Part shown: piece by piece, positions 47,089 to 57,760 of the stretch | Layout: each line of letters begins with the position of its first letter | Position numbering within the stretch: the first letter of the stretch is position 1 | Assembly: GCF_958298935.1 (NCBI RefSeq) | Contig: NC_084927.1 | Coordinates: 35,716,501 to 35,780,500 of the forward strand | Length of the DNA stretch: 64,000 nt | Source of the DNA: Phragmites australis | Taxonomy: Eukaryota; Streptophyta; Magnoliopsida; Poales; Poaceae | Direction: 5' to 3' | The notes under the pieces: model-generated | What the model saw: the letters and a program-made list of their open reading frames with translations, nothing else | Told to the model about the DNA's origin: nothing | The model's database searches: none | Made by a program: the position numbers and the translations under genes

Positions 47089-48359
47089 TGTCAGTGGATG
47101 AACACCGCAAGCGGGGATCTTGAGAGACCCCCTTTGAGATTCGGCCGGGGGGCTGATTCTGGATCTACCTCATACGTGGATTTAATGCGAAAGTATGAGA
47201 TCTAGGCGGGACGGATGATCGTCGGCTAGTAGGAGTAAATGCTCAAAGGATTTTAGACAGGTTCGGGCCGCACAGAGCGTAATACCCTACTCATGTGTGT
47301 CTGGTGTGATATTAATGCTCTTGGAATGCCTTTATCTGGATCTTTATGTTACAAGATTTTTTGTTAAGTCTTGAGCTTCGGTCTTGCTTCTTGCTTCAAG
47401 TTAGCCTCTCTTCTATTCGCCTCTATCAGCCTTAGCTTGACCTTGACCTGCCTGTTCTACGAAGTTCTCCCCCCTCCCCTTTTATCCTACCCGGGGAGGC
47501 TTGGAGTGCCCAGAATGGGGGCACAAGTTTCTGTACACAATAAATGAAAAGCAACCATCATGAGTCTACAGTTTGATGTTACAGGGGTTGAAAATACGCC
47601 CTTCGGCCGGTCCCGTCGCTCATTACGCCCCAACTTTAGCAGGTGCAGGGGGGCCACCGGGCAACCGCTGAATATCCCCGCGTTCCCGTCCGGTCAGAGC
47701 AGATCTTACACGGTCTGACACGGCGGGGGGGGGGGGGGCAGGTGATACGCCTCGAGCCCAGCGATGACATATTCAAGTTATTTCCTTTATGGGCCTCGCA
47801 AGGTGACGTGCGATGTGACTCGTCGCATTAAATGTCCCCACGTCTCATACCAGGCGGTGGCAGAGACTGACGTACTCAGTACGACAGGCGTGGGGGGGGG
47901 AGTGGTTGGATGTGATAGGCCACGCTCCCTCTTAAATGCAGCATCGGGCCTCCCACCGATTGACACCTCACCGTGGGGCCCTTATAGGGTCCACCGGCAA
48001 GGGGCTTCTCAGGTCCTCGGGGAACTCTGGGTACTCGAGGACCAACCGTTCTTAGCCCCGAACCGTTCTTAGCCCCGAGCATCCTCTCCCGGATTCGTCT
48101 CTTCTCGGGTCCTCGGGGAACTACGGGTGCTCGGGGGCCAACTGTTCATGGCCCCGATCACCACTCCCGGAACTGGCTCTTTTCGGGTCCTCGGGGAACT
48201 CCGGGTACTCGGGGACTAACTGTTCATGACCCCGAGCACCCCTCCCGGAACTGTCTTTTCTCGGCCCTCAGGGAGGTGGTCCCCGAGGGATGACGCCATA
48301 TGATATTCTGCTGTCCTAGCTTCAGAACTCAGGGACCCCTGGTTCACATGTCACCGACA
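47089..48359 (-). mobile_element. solo LTR C, same family, nested in copia gag
   Basis: 1,271 bp, TGTCAGTGGATGAAC at the left and GTCACCGACA at the right. Flanks GCGTC (47084-47088) and ACGTC (48360-48364) match at 4 of 5. It shares with LTRs A and B the CTTTGAGATTCGGCCGGGG block and the GTGCTCGGGG minisatellite, here only about four units (48008-48260). A G run lies near 47723-47740. No internal sequence. Confidence 0.88.
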
Positions 48360-48751
48360 ACGTCCCAGGCTTCCTAGGCAGAGTCCTTAACGGCAGGGGC
48401 TGAGAGCATTTAAGCCAGCACGATGTGGAGGATCGCAAACAAGCTAGTCGATCATCACAGTAGTTACCACCGCCAGCCTCTATCGCCACCAGAGACATTG
48501 TGCCTGCAAATTCACCCTCATCACCAACGCCCAATTAATGTAGTTGGTCCAGTTCAGAGTGGGGTAGACGATCAATCATGTCGTCTCCTTCACAGCACAC
48601 TCTAGATGACTTGACCGCTGTCGTCACGATACCAGCCACGGCGCAGAGTAGGGGAAGGCAAATGTCATCGACCACGACGCTGAGGAGTCCGCGGTTGACC
48701 ACCATCCGAAGCCCCAGACGACATGACTTAGCCGGTAACACGTGAACACAG

Positions 48752-48766
48752 GCTCTGAATACCAAC
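48752..48766 (-). other. copia primer-binding site
   Basis: TTGGTATTCAGAGCC on the minus strand, directly downstream of the 5' LTR, complementary to the 3' end of initiator methionine tRNA with one extra T relative to the usual TGGTATCAGAGC. Confidence 0.8.
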
Positions 48767-49040
48767 GGTTAGAACTGATGGATTAACTCGAAGAATATTT
48801 GGTGCTGCAAGCTATAACTTTTCTGACTCTATTTAATTAGTATATATAGACACTAGATGCAGGCGTTAGTGGCCGACTAAACAGGGCAACATGCCACTAC
48901 TACTCCTACGGGCTAACTGCCCACTACTGCTAAAGATCAGCTCCGTGTAAACGTGTACACGTCGAGCAGCTAACAGAAACAAAGCAGCAAAGCAAAAGCA
49001 GAAAAACAGAGAAACTAATCAAGCCTGGATTAATCTATCA
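48767..49040 (-). repeat. 5' LTR of the copia element
   Basis: 274 bp, same sequence as the left LTR apart from scattered changes; the terminal TG/CA is altered to GG at one end. Followed by GCATG, the target duplication. Confidence 0.92.
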
Positions 49041-49045
49041 GCATG

Positions 49046-49571
49046 GGGGTGGTGGCGGAGGAGTGGACCTCGGAGCGCGCGCAGGTCGAATGCCGGCCAC
49101 GGCATGCAGCGCGCCGACCATCTGTGTCGTACGTTCTGGGGCCTGGATCGAGTCGAGCGCATCTCGTTTATTAATCGCTCGTCCGGCGATGGGTAGGCGC
49201 CGACGCGCCGTGACGCCGAGATCCTCCGTGCATATCACAGGCCCCGATAACGCAAGTAGAGTACTACTGGACTGAAGGAGTACGGGAGTAAGTCGAGTAG
49301 GCCATACCCTGGCCACTTTCTATGCACGCACGGATCGACAAGATGGGCCTCTGATGAGTTGTGACCAGTGATTTAACTGTGTGTTAATTTTGCTGACCTC
49401 ATGCATTGGTCTGCTTAAATGGTCCTATATGTTCCACTCACTTACATTAGACCAAATCACAATCTGTGGAGGTACCCAATTGTGAGTACGAGGGAAAATT
49501 ACTGATGGATACCTCGACAGACAGTGACACGAAGCTAGCCCCTGCAATGTTACACCATTGCACGTTGCGCG
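49046..49571. other. spacer between copia and hAT-like copy 2
   Basis: The first 230 bp are GC-rich with unassigned short open frames; the rest is ordinary intergenic sequence. No gene supported. Confidence 0.4.
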
Positions 49572-50424
49572 CAAGGTTCTCGAATTTCAGTGAAGTTAAA
49601 AAAACCAAAAATGATTTAATTTTGTAAAATCAATAACTAATTTATCTAATTTGAAATCAAGTGAAACATTGTTTCCTTATAACATGATCTACATGATAAA
49701 AACATTCTCATAAAAAAGTTGAATATTTTCTATGAGAAAATGTTTTTGCTAAATCAAGTTAAATATATAGTTTACTCTTTGCTAATCTAAAAATCATGAA
49801 ACTAATTTTATTAGTTTTCTTACATGATCTTATGTTTCTTAAAAATACATGAACTCATGAAATAGTTATTGTAACATGCATGATTGTGTAAATATGTTGT
49901 AACTAAATTAATTCATAACTAACTTATTAAACCTCCAAAATTAGTGAAACTATTTTTATTAGTTTAATTATACTATTATTTATGTAGGAAAAATAATGGT
50001 AGATATGAAAAAATTAATTACAGTGCCATTTATTAACAAATTCATTTTATTCTTGTGAATTTGTAAAAATCATGGAGAAATGAATAAAACTCTAAATTAA
50101 GTGAAACCAATTTTAAAAATCCTCTTAAGATACGCTTAAAAAAATATGTTTACATGTTAAACATTTCCTTAACATAAGTTAATAAATGAGCTGCATGTTT
50201 TAACTTTTTTTTCAAACTTTGTCCCAATAGAATATGATGCAAACGATATTATTTTTGAAAAAAAAAATCACATATGGTCTTAGAATTATCTCTAATTTTT
50301 TAAAAAGATTTTTATTATTTTTTAATTTTTTGAATTTAAATTCGAAAACCGTTCGATTTATAAATAAGTGTGATCCGGTAAGCTCTGTAATACCGAGTGG
50401 TAACCGATGATAACTTGAACACTG
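49572..50424 (-). mobile_element. hAT-like non-autonomous element, copy 2
   Basis: 853 bp, starts CAAGGTTCTCGAATTTC and ends CTTGAACACTG (reverse-complemented CAGTGTTCAAG), flanked by a perfect 8-bp duplication GTTGCGCG (49564-49571 and 50425-50432). Its interior is homologous to 19686-20842 in reverse orientation (shared stretches include ATGTAGATCATGTTA-like, TTATGAGT and ATTTGATTCACTTGATTTGAA-like sequence). No transposase coding. Confidence 0.8.
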
Positions 50425-50432
50425 GTTGCGCG

Positions 50433-53400
50433 GCACTGGATGCAGCTCTCACCGCCCGCGAGGTATTGGCAATCCGGACTCGAGAGCGCGCTCGCGGCCG
50501 CACGGTGCGCCCCGATGCAAAGTCACGCAGCACCCACGGATTGGCCGCGCCCGCGCACGGCCTGGTCGGTTTCGGCTGATTCGTCTTCCCGGGCACCTGC
50601 TGTCACGGGCCGCTCGCCGTACTCGATCAGTCCGCGGCCCTCAACCGCCCAAGTACCTTTTTTACTAGTCCACCACATTGTACAAGGTGCTACTGCTCGA
50701 TGGATCACGTCGTCGGTTGTTGGAACGACGCGAACACGGCCGGTACGGGCATTTTATTCCTCTCGTAAGAATGGAGGTCTCGGTTGGGGGCAGCGAAGGA
50801 ATCGACATCTACCGATCTCCATGTGCTACCGGTGGACGGTTGGTTCCCTGATTCCCTCCCTCCGGATCACCAAAGAAAGAAGGGCAGAGACAGACCTTCT
50901 GTCTATGAGAGCCAACCGTACCATATTACCACCAACACTATGGTCTATGAGAAGCATGTGGAGATCGCGATCACTCAAAAAGGGGAACAGGCGAGGAGGC
51001 ATCGAGCAGGTTGGCTTCCAGACCACGGGACAACAACTGCGTGCATGGTGCATTGATCGCCAGCCTGCCTGACAAATAGATTGCCACTGTGCATGCATGG
51101 CTCTACCCGTACTCCACGTACACTACTAGCGGCCAAAACGCGTGCGCGCTTGATTCGAATCCGGAGGCTTGTTCACCGACCGAGAGATGGATCGCTCTCG
51201 GCGCAGTGTCCATTCGTGCAGTACATGCGAGAGCGTAGCTGGATGGAGCAAAGCAACAACACTCTCAACGAAAGCGTAGTTGCAAATTTAATTATTAGCA
51301 GGTGTTGCATTGCATCGATCAATGGATAGGTTGCACAGCAGTGCACGTACAGGGTGCTCTATTCGCCATTCAATTGCTCGACAGATCCAGCATCTCTGCA
51401 ATTTGAGTACTAACTAAAGAAAATTAGCAAGTTGGTCCGCATAAATACGCGGCAGCTTAGTTACGCTATGTTTTATACTATCTTCCATTGCAAATTCATA
51501 TTTATATGAGCAATTAATAAATCTATTGTTTAATTTCAAAATTTTCTAATATTTTAGTCAAACATAGTATATGCATATTGCATCCAAGCCCGATATAACA
51601 CATGTATATATTTCCCTACCGATTCGATCATATTTCTTATCCTGCCGATCTAGAGATGTCTAAAAGGCTCGAGACTCCCAAGCTTAAACAAGGCTGAGTC
51701 TCTTATTCTATTTAATAATTTAATAATTTATATGTTTATTAGAAATACAAAAAATAAATTTATGAATTTTAACTATTAACAAGCCTATTTTAGCTGAGCT
51801 CTAAGTTGTAGCTTGGCTTGAGTTTCTGTCGAGCTTGAGCTTTTCATTTTAAGCTCCCTCAAGCTCGGTTCGTTGATAGCGCTATGTCAATCCATGGATT
51901 TATTGTCCCTTTCTCACTGCTAGAAGGCATGACTTTTTTCATCTAGTCTGTGTTTTATGCCTTGCTCCATTGCCTACTTGACGCAAGGATCTTGAGTTGC
52001 ACTGTGCTTCCGAGTTCTTATAGAAATCATGTTACTATTTATTATTATTATTTTAAAAAAAATTCTAAGCCTATGTTTAATATGGACCTTTCTTTTTTCT
52101 ATTTTTAATTTGAATTTCAATCATTATGAATTGTATTTGACACGAACTCTTTATTCAGATATTTTGCTTTCTAATCCCTATGGAAATCAAACTACTAATT
52201 TTTGGGCTTTTATTTAGGTATTTTGCTTCCTAATTTGTATGGAAGTTAAACTACTAATTTTTATAACTTTTAATTCCAAATTTAATCTAAACTGTTAATG
52301 ACCATAATAATCAATTGTATAGATTCTTTCGAAGGTGGGGCTTCTTTTGTTAAGCATTTACTAAGATAATAGATGTCTGCAACTTTGTGCAGTACTTACC
52401 GCCAGATATTCGGACTGTACGTACCGATGTTTACAAGACTTCAGTGTACTCCATGTATTGTCCATCTACACGTCTGGTCGCCATACTGCATACTATGCTG
52501 CCAGGTCAGCCAGACAGAAGAGTGGGTGGTGCGCTGTCGAGATACACGAGACCAGCCTAATAATAACTCTCACCAACGTAACAATGCTGCTTCGGCTAGC
52601 ATTCCACAAGAGCGATTCACTCGCCGCCGGACGTTCGCCTGATCAGCTCAAGAATCCACATGCGCGGGTGCAGCACGTAACAGAACTCACAAAGGACAAA
52701 GCAGTGTGATTGGTAGCCTGTAGCGGGGCGGGGGGTGCGGCGCGAGCCGTCCACCCGTCAACCACCGCCGAGGACCGATACGATGGTCCAGCGCGTACGC
52801 CACGCGCCTGCGCGCTGATGAGGAGGGTGGAGCGCCATGCCCACGCGGCAGCGGAGGCTTCGGCCCCGTCTAGCCTGCTAGTAGCCAGAGCGGCCGCGTC
52901 GCCGACCTGGACGCAACAGTGCGGCGGATACCGCGCGGATCGCAGGAAACAGTTGCCCCTCTAGCTACGCGCGGCCAACCGGGGCGGACCGGCCGGTGCA
53001 CCACCACATCACCACTGAACACAACAAAAATACCGGTCAAGATGACAAACTCCATTAATGGACTATGCCCTACAACTAATTATCCATGAATGCACCTGTA
53101 CCATCGACACGAGCCAGCCGGCCGACTTGGCGACAGCAGATAGCGTGTCTCCGGTCGCTGCGACTTGCAAAGTACGCCGTGCACACGGAAAGGAAATCTG
53201 TGGTGCTACGAGAGGACGGCGTCGTTTTGCGAATTGCGAACAGAGGGGCTTGGAATGGCCCCCCGTGCGTGCCCCATGTACAGTGTGCTTGCTTGGCTAC
53301 ATGCCACCAACCAGAGAAATCAGGTGTGCCCCAAGGGTGTATGCGTTTACCATAACTGCAGGAGTACCACTACCATGGTGCAGACGGAGGAGCTCGACGT

Positions 53401-53740
53401 GCCAGCGACCAAAGCTAGTTTGGCTGGCACGCAAAGTGCAGGAGGGTCACATCGCCTCTATTGATTGTAGGTCTAATTACGTTGTACTGCTGTTCAACGA
53501 TTACGATGATTATACAAGTGCACAGTGATCAGTGGAAAAATTCAGCTTAACCAGTCTTATGGAGCCCCATGGCCCAAGGTATTGCTGTACTAGTATGATT
53601 CGCCGAGGTGTATAAAGACCGGTAAAACGGGAGAGGTCATCAACTTGGACTCAGGAATAGGCCCACATGCCATCGGGCCTATGAAACATCGGCCTTTGAT
53701 ATATGATGGGCCGAACTTAAGATGGTTTAACCTCAAGGGG
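50433..53740. other. intergenic stretch with GC-rich islands
   Basis: 50440-51110 and 52700-53460 are GC-rich with long overlapping open frames on both strands (up to 210 codons), none with a recognisable domain or conserved spacing. 51650-52350 is AT-rich and partly shared with 37-38 kb. These may be captured gene fragments or lost genes, but I cannot support a gene. Confidence 0.35.
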
Positions 53741-54070
53741 TGAATGTTTTTTAAAATTTATAAAATTACACAACTGTTTCAAAAAAAAATTAATAGGCTA
53801 CTACCTACACCTTATGAGCCTTGTCGGTCAGAAAAAAAACCCGGTGACATGACCTTACTCTCACTCGCTAAACGGGTGAGATCTTTTAGTATAAAAGGTG
53901 GTCCTATCGACGTCAGCGTCTCATTTGTTTCCAACCGAGCCGAGAGAGGGAGTAGAGGAGATGAGAGAAGAGGGAAGAGAGGAGAAATTGAAGGTGAAAC
54001 CCTATCAAAGGAAGGAGGTTCTTTTTTAACAAACCCGGTAGGATACCCAGTAGACGTAGGTTAGAATGTA

Positions 54071-54325
54071 CTACATCTGTTCTATTTTATTTGTCGTTTA
54101 GTATATCGATACAATCTCCAACAAACATGTTTAACCATTACTTTTGACAACCATTTTTTTAAAAGTTGATAAAAATTAGATGGTGTCAAAGAATTTTTTA
54201 CGACAAATTCACTACTATCGTTTTCACGTGCCAAATCCTAACAGTTTTGTGTATATTAGTGGTCAAAATTTCTAAAGTTTGACTGTACGTATTCTAGGAT
54301 GACATTTATTTGAGAACAGAGCTAG
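54071..54325. mobile_element. Stowaway-like MITE, diverged
   Basis: 255 bp between TA dinucleotides (54069-54070 and 54326-54327). Left end CTACATCTGTTCTATTTTATTTGTC and right end, reverse-complemented, CTAGCTCTGTTCTCAAATAAATGTC form long imperfect inverted repeats. Confidence 0.75.
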
Positions 54326-55019
54326 TAGATCTAGGATTAGAATTAGAGTTAGACATAGTTTAAAAATTAGATCATGTTTGTACATATATTTTAGCAATTT
54401 GATTTAGTATTTAGACATATGTTATGTATTAGATGTGTGATTTAGACATAGTAGAGATATAGTTGAGTTAGTAGATTTAGGATTTGGAGGTGTTTGATGT
54501 AGCAACATATGGATATTTTGTTGCAATGTAGATTAACTGTTGGGCCGTATTTTTAATGAATGTTGTATTATTGTAGATGTAGTTTTACATAACTTTTTAT
54601 GTTTTGTCATAATAATATTAGAGTTTTTTGTTGATGGTTGGTAGATATGTCGAATAAGTGGTATTTTAAGATTTTTTTATGGGAATTTATGGGAACAGTG
54701 AAATATTATATATTCCGAAAGGGTAGTACTGTCCGTATTTGAGTAAAAAAATAAGGGTACCTACAGACCTGTGCAGAAGAGTGTCAGACACTTGTACGCC
54801 TAATTGATACGGGGTTTCAAAATAAATGTCGAGGTTTAAGAGATGATCATTAGCATTGTGGGCAACAATATAAGAGATAGTGTGCATTGAGAGGTAAACC
54901 CACACAGGAAAGATCAAGTCTGGAGGATGTACATGCAGAATATTGTGGAAAGAGGTTGATCACCTATGTTGCTTGTGCAATAAAAGAATAAGGTGGCAAC
55001 TGGAGAGATGTATGGTGGG
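54326..55019. other. AT-rich spacer before the MULE remnant
   Basis: Contains imperfect TTAGACATAGTA / TAGATTTAGGATT repeats (54330-54490). No gene supported. Confidence 0.4.
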
Positions 55020-56560
55020 GGTACGCGGAGGAGGATGGTGATGAGGATGAGTATGAGGGTGATGAGGATGTCGATCCGGATGCCACACATTTACGGATTA
55101 TCTGACTGAACCGACTGGTGATGCAAACGAGAGGGAATGAATCTCTTCTCTAATTTAACAGATGAAGCGGGATGATCTTGAGACTGATGAAGCTTTTGAG
55201 AATGACATATCTGATGATGAGAACGATGCTCATGTTCTAGCGATTGGAACAATTCCAACTTTAACAACTTTGTGGTGAATGAGATGAATCAGATGTCCTA
55301 GGAGTATACGCAGAATGAAGTGGTCGAGGGTGCTAAGTATCCTACCAATCATGCCATAATGGATGATGTGACTCAATGGATGACATCACTTCAGTGATAG
55401 TTTTATGTTGTCAAGTCAAGTAAGAAGGAATATGATGTTAAGTATATGAAGGAGGGTTGTTTGTGGTGGGTTCACGGCTTCAAAGGGAAGTGGGTTGAGT
55501 ATTGGAAGTTGTCGATTATGGTGAACCATACTTGCACGATAGACGAACTTGAGCCTAACCACGGGAATATCACCTCAGCATTTGTCACCAATGTGATATA
55601 CACCTAAATTGTGAGCAACCTGTGTTACAAACTAGTATGCATAATTAGTCAAATTGAGGAGGAGTATAAGTGCACTATTAGCTACAACAAGATATGGAGA
55701 GCGAAGAGGAAGGTAATTGAGACAAGATTCGGGACCTATAAAGCGTCATATGATAATCTTTCACACTTACTACAAATTATTGCTCGAAGAAACTCAATGA
55801 GTGTTACAACATTGATAAGTATACATTGTTGTCTTAACCTTACAAGAATGTCTTAAAGAGATACTTCTTCACATTAGGACTATGTATGATGTATCAAAGC
55901 TTTCGAGCATTGTCGGTATATCCTCTGCATCAACAACACTTTTCTTACGAACATATACAAGAGACATATGTAGAACCAAACCACTAGCCTCAACCTCCAC
56001 AACTCCGATGCAAATGGCATCCGATCCTCTTTACTCAAGAAATACATATTAGATACTACGCCTGATGGGGTCAAAGTGCCCATGTGCTGATGTGGAGACT
56101 TTTATAGGGTGATAAAATCATTTGAGTTCTCCTACGCCTATGGAAGTAGGTTCTTCATGTGTCGTAACTACTAGTATGATCCACCCTAAAGGGGCAACAA
56201 TGTTGGCTCTCGTCGTTAGGTAATAACTTCTGGTCAAACTGCTCAAAAAATAACTAAGATTTATAACTTAACATTTTTGTTTTCTTTGCAGTCGTTGCCA
56301 CCACTATGTGACTTCTTACAGTGGATGTATATTGAGTAGTCAGAAGCGGATGTGTTCCTCCTTCATACTCAACACCGCGTCGTTTCGAGATGCTTCCATG
56401 AGATGTAAGCCAATGAGTGGAGGGAAGCTACACGCAAGCACATTTAGGAGGAGCAACAGAAGATGAGGGGGGAGCATAACCGTATGATGACGAAGACCCG
56501 TGAGGCGAGAGGGCACGTTGGATGTGTGAGACAGGACCAGAAGCGGTGAGGAAGAAAAAT
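55020..56560 (+). pseudogene. Mutator-like (MULE) transposase remnant
   Basis: Plus-strand frames read, in order, an acidic Asp/Glu-rich stretch, ITQWMTSLQ-like and FYVVKSSKKEYDVKYMKEGCLWWVHGF (the N-terminal MULE zinc-like segment with C..CxW), HTCTIDELEPNHGNITSAFV, YKCTISYNKIWRAKRKVIE, YKASYDNL and FFTLGLCMMYQSFRAL (start of the catalytic core). Stops interrupt at 55397 and 55605. The catalytic D..D..E core is not complete. A GRF-like piece (RFFMCRNY) and a charged tail (EEQQKMRGEHNR) follow. Terminal inverted repeats were not found. Confidence 0.75.
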
Positions 56561-57760
56561 TACTAACATTGCACTCAGTAGACAAGATGTTGTAATATGT
56601 TATTTATATTCTTTAAGACATGTTGAGTTTAGACGCGATACTTGTTTAAGTTATAATGAGCGTGTACCGTACATGCCACTGTGTATGTCGCAGTTCTCAT
56701 TAAAATCACAACGATCAACTTTTCATTTCTGTCAAATCCGAGTATCTAAAATATCGCACAAACATCTAGTGGCACTGGACGAATCAATAAAAAAAAATTG
56801 CGGCATACGACTGCCTATTCTGCCATAAATAAAATTAAATACGACCACAACAAGGTATTACCCGTTCATTAGACAGAATCTTTTCACCGGATGACAACAA
56901 AGTCTCACCTGGTGAACAGGTGTCATGTAACACATCACCACTCTTTTTTATTTCTAACCAGCGAGGACTATAAGATATCTCCTGTTCATGAGACGACTTT
57001 GGGAATTTGGATAGAAGTCCACTACCCTCTCTAAAATAATATAGAAGTCCACTAAAGAGAAAAGGCTATAAAAGCTTGTAAAAAATAAAAGAGATTTCCA
57101 TAACTAAATAGCTTAATCTTCAGCTGCCGATTCTTCATCTCCGGAGGCGCCCTCCACCGCAGCCGCACCATACCCGCAGAGGCGCTGATGCGGGCTCGCT
57201 TCCGATTTGCGACGGCCGTCTCAGCTCGATGATCACAAGACTTACGCGCAGGTGAGGAATTAGCCAGCATCATGTCCATAGGACCATACAATGTGCTTTT
57301 GCCCGGGGTATTTTTATAGCTCTCTCTTCAAAATCACACCACGATTCATTTCACGATGTATGTGCTATAGAAGAAATCGAGAACAGATGGGGTAAACGAA
57401 GGGAAGAGTTGCGTCCTACAGTCATTCCAGGGAGAGAGAATACAGATCATACGTTCCAATTCAAGCTTAAGAACAATAGCATACGAAGGTACACGGTTGC
57501 CCTAGTATCTACATCCGCACGACAACCACCAACCAGGGCGGATCCCCCGGAAATACTAGAAAGCTCCTAAGCCTCACTACAATTTTTGGGCATGAAAGAG
57601 AAAGAAGAGGAGAGAATAGGGGGAAGGTGAAGAGAGAGAAAAGAAGTTGTTAAAGATCTCCTAAAATTTAGTTCTGAACTCGCCACTGGCACCAGCCAAA
57701 AAAAAGAACAATCTACAAAACGACGGCGTCATCATACATTAATCAGGATGTCAGGCGTCG
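56561..57760. other. 3' flank of the ABCB19-like gene
   Basis: Contains the probable 3' UTR of the minus-strand transporter close to 57760. A GC-rich patch at 57120-57260 has a minus-strand open frame (57052-57291) with no recognisable domain. No further gene supported. Confidence 0.4.

Larger units (their letters stand above)
42969..49040 (-). mobile_element. Ty1/copia retrotransposon, decayed, with nested solo LTR
   Basis: Two LTRs in direct orientation (42969-43244 and 48767-49040) flanked by identical GCATG at 42964-42968 and 49041-49045, so both ends are intact. The coding strand is minus: primer-binding site TTGGTATTCAGAGCC (initiator-Met type) next to the right LTR, polypurine tract AAGGGGGAGAA next to the left LTR. 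Gene order gag, protease, integrase, RT, RNase H is the copia order. Many stops and frameshifts. A hand comparison of the LTRs gives roughly 15-18 differences in 275 bp. Removing the 1.27-kb solo LTR leaves an element of about 4.8 kb. Confidence 0.93.
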
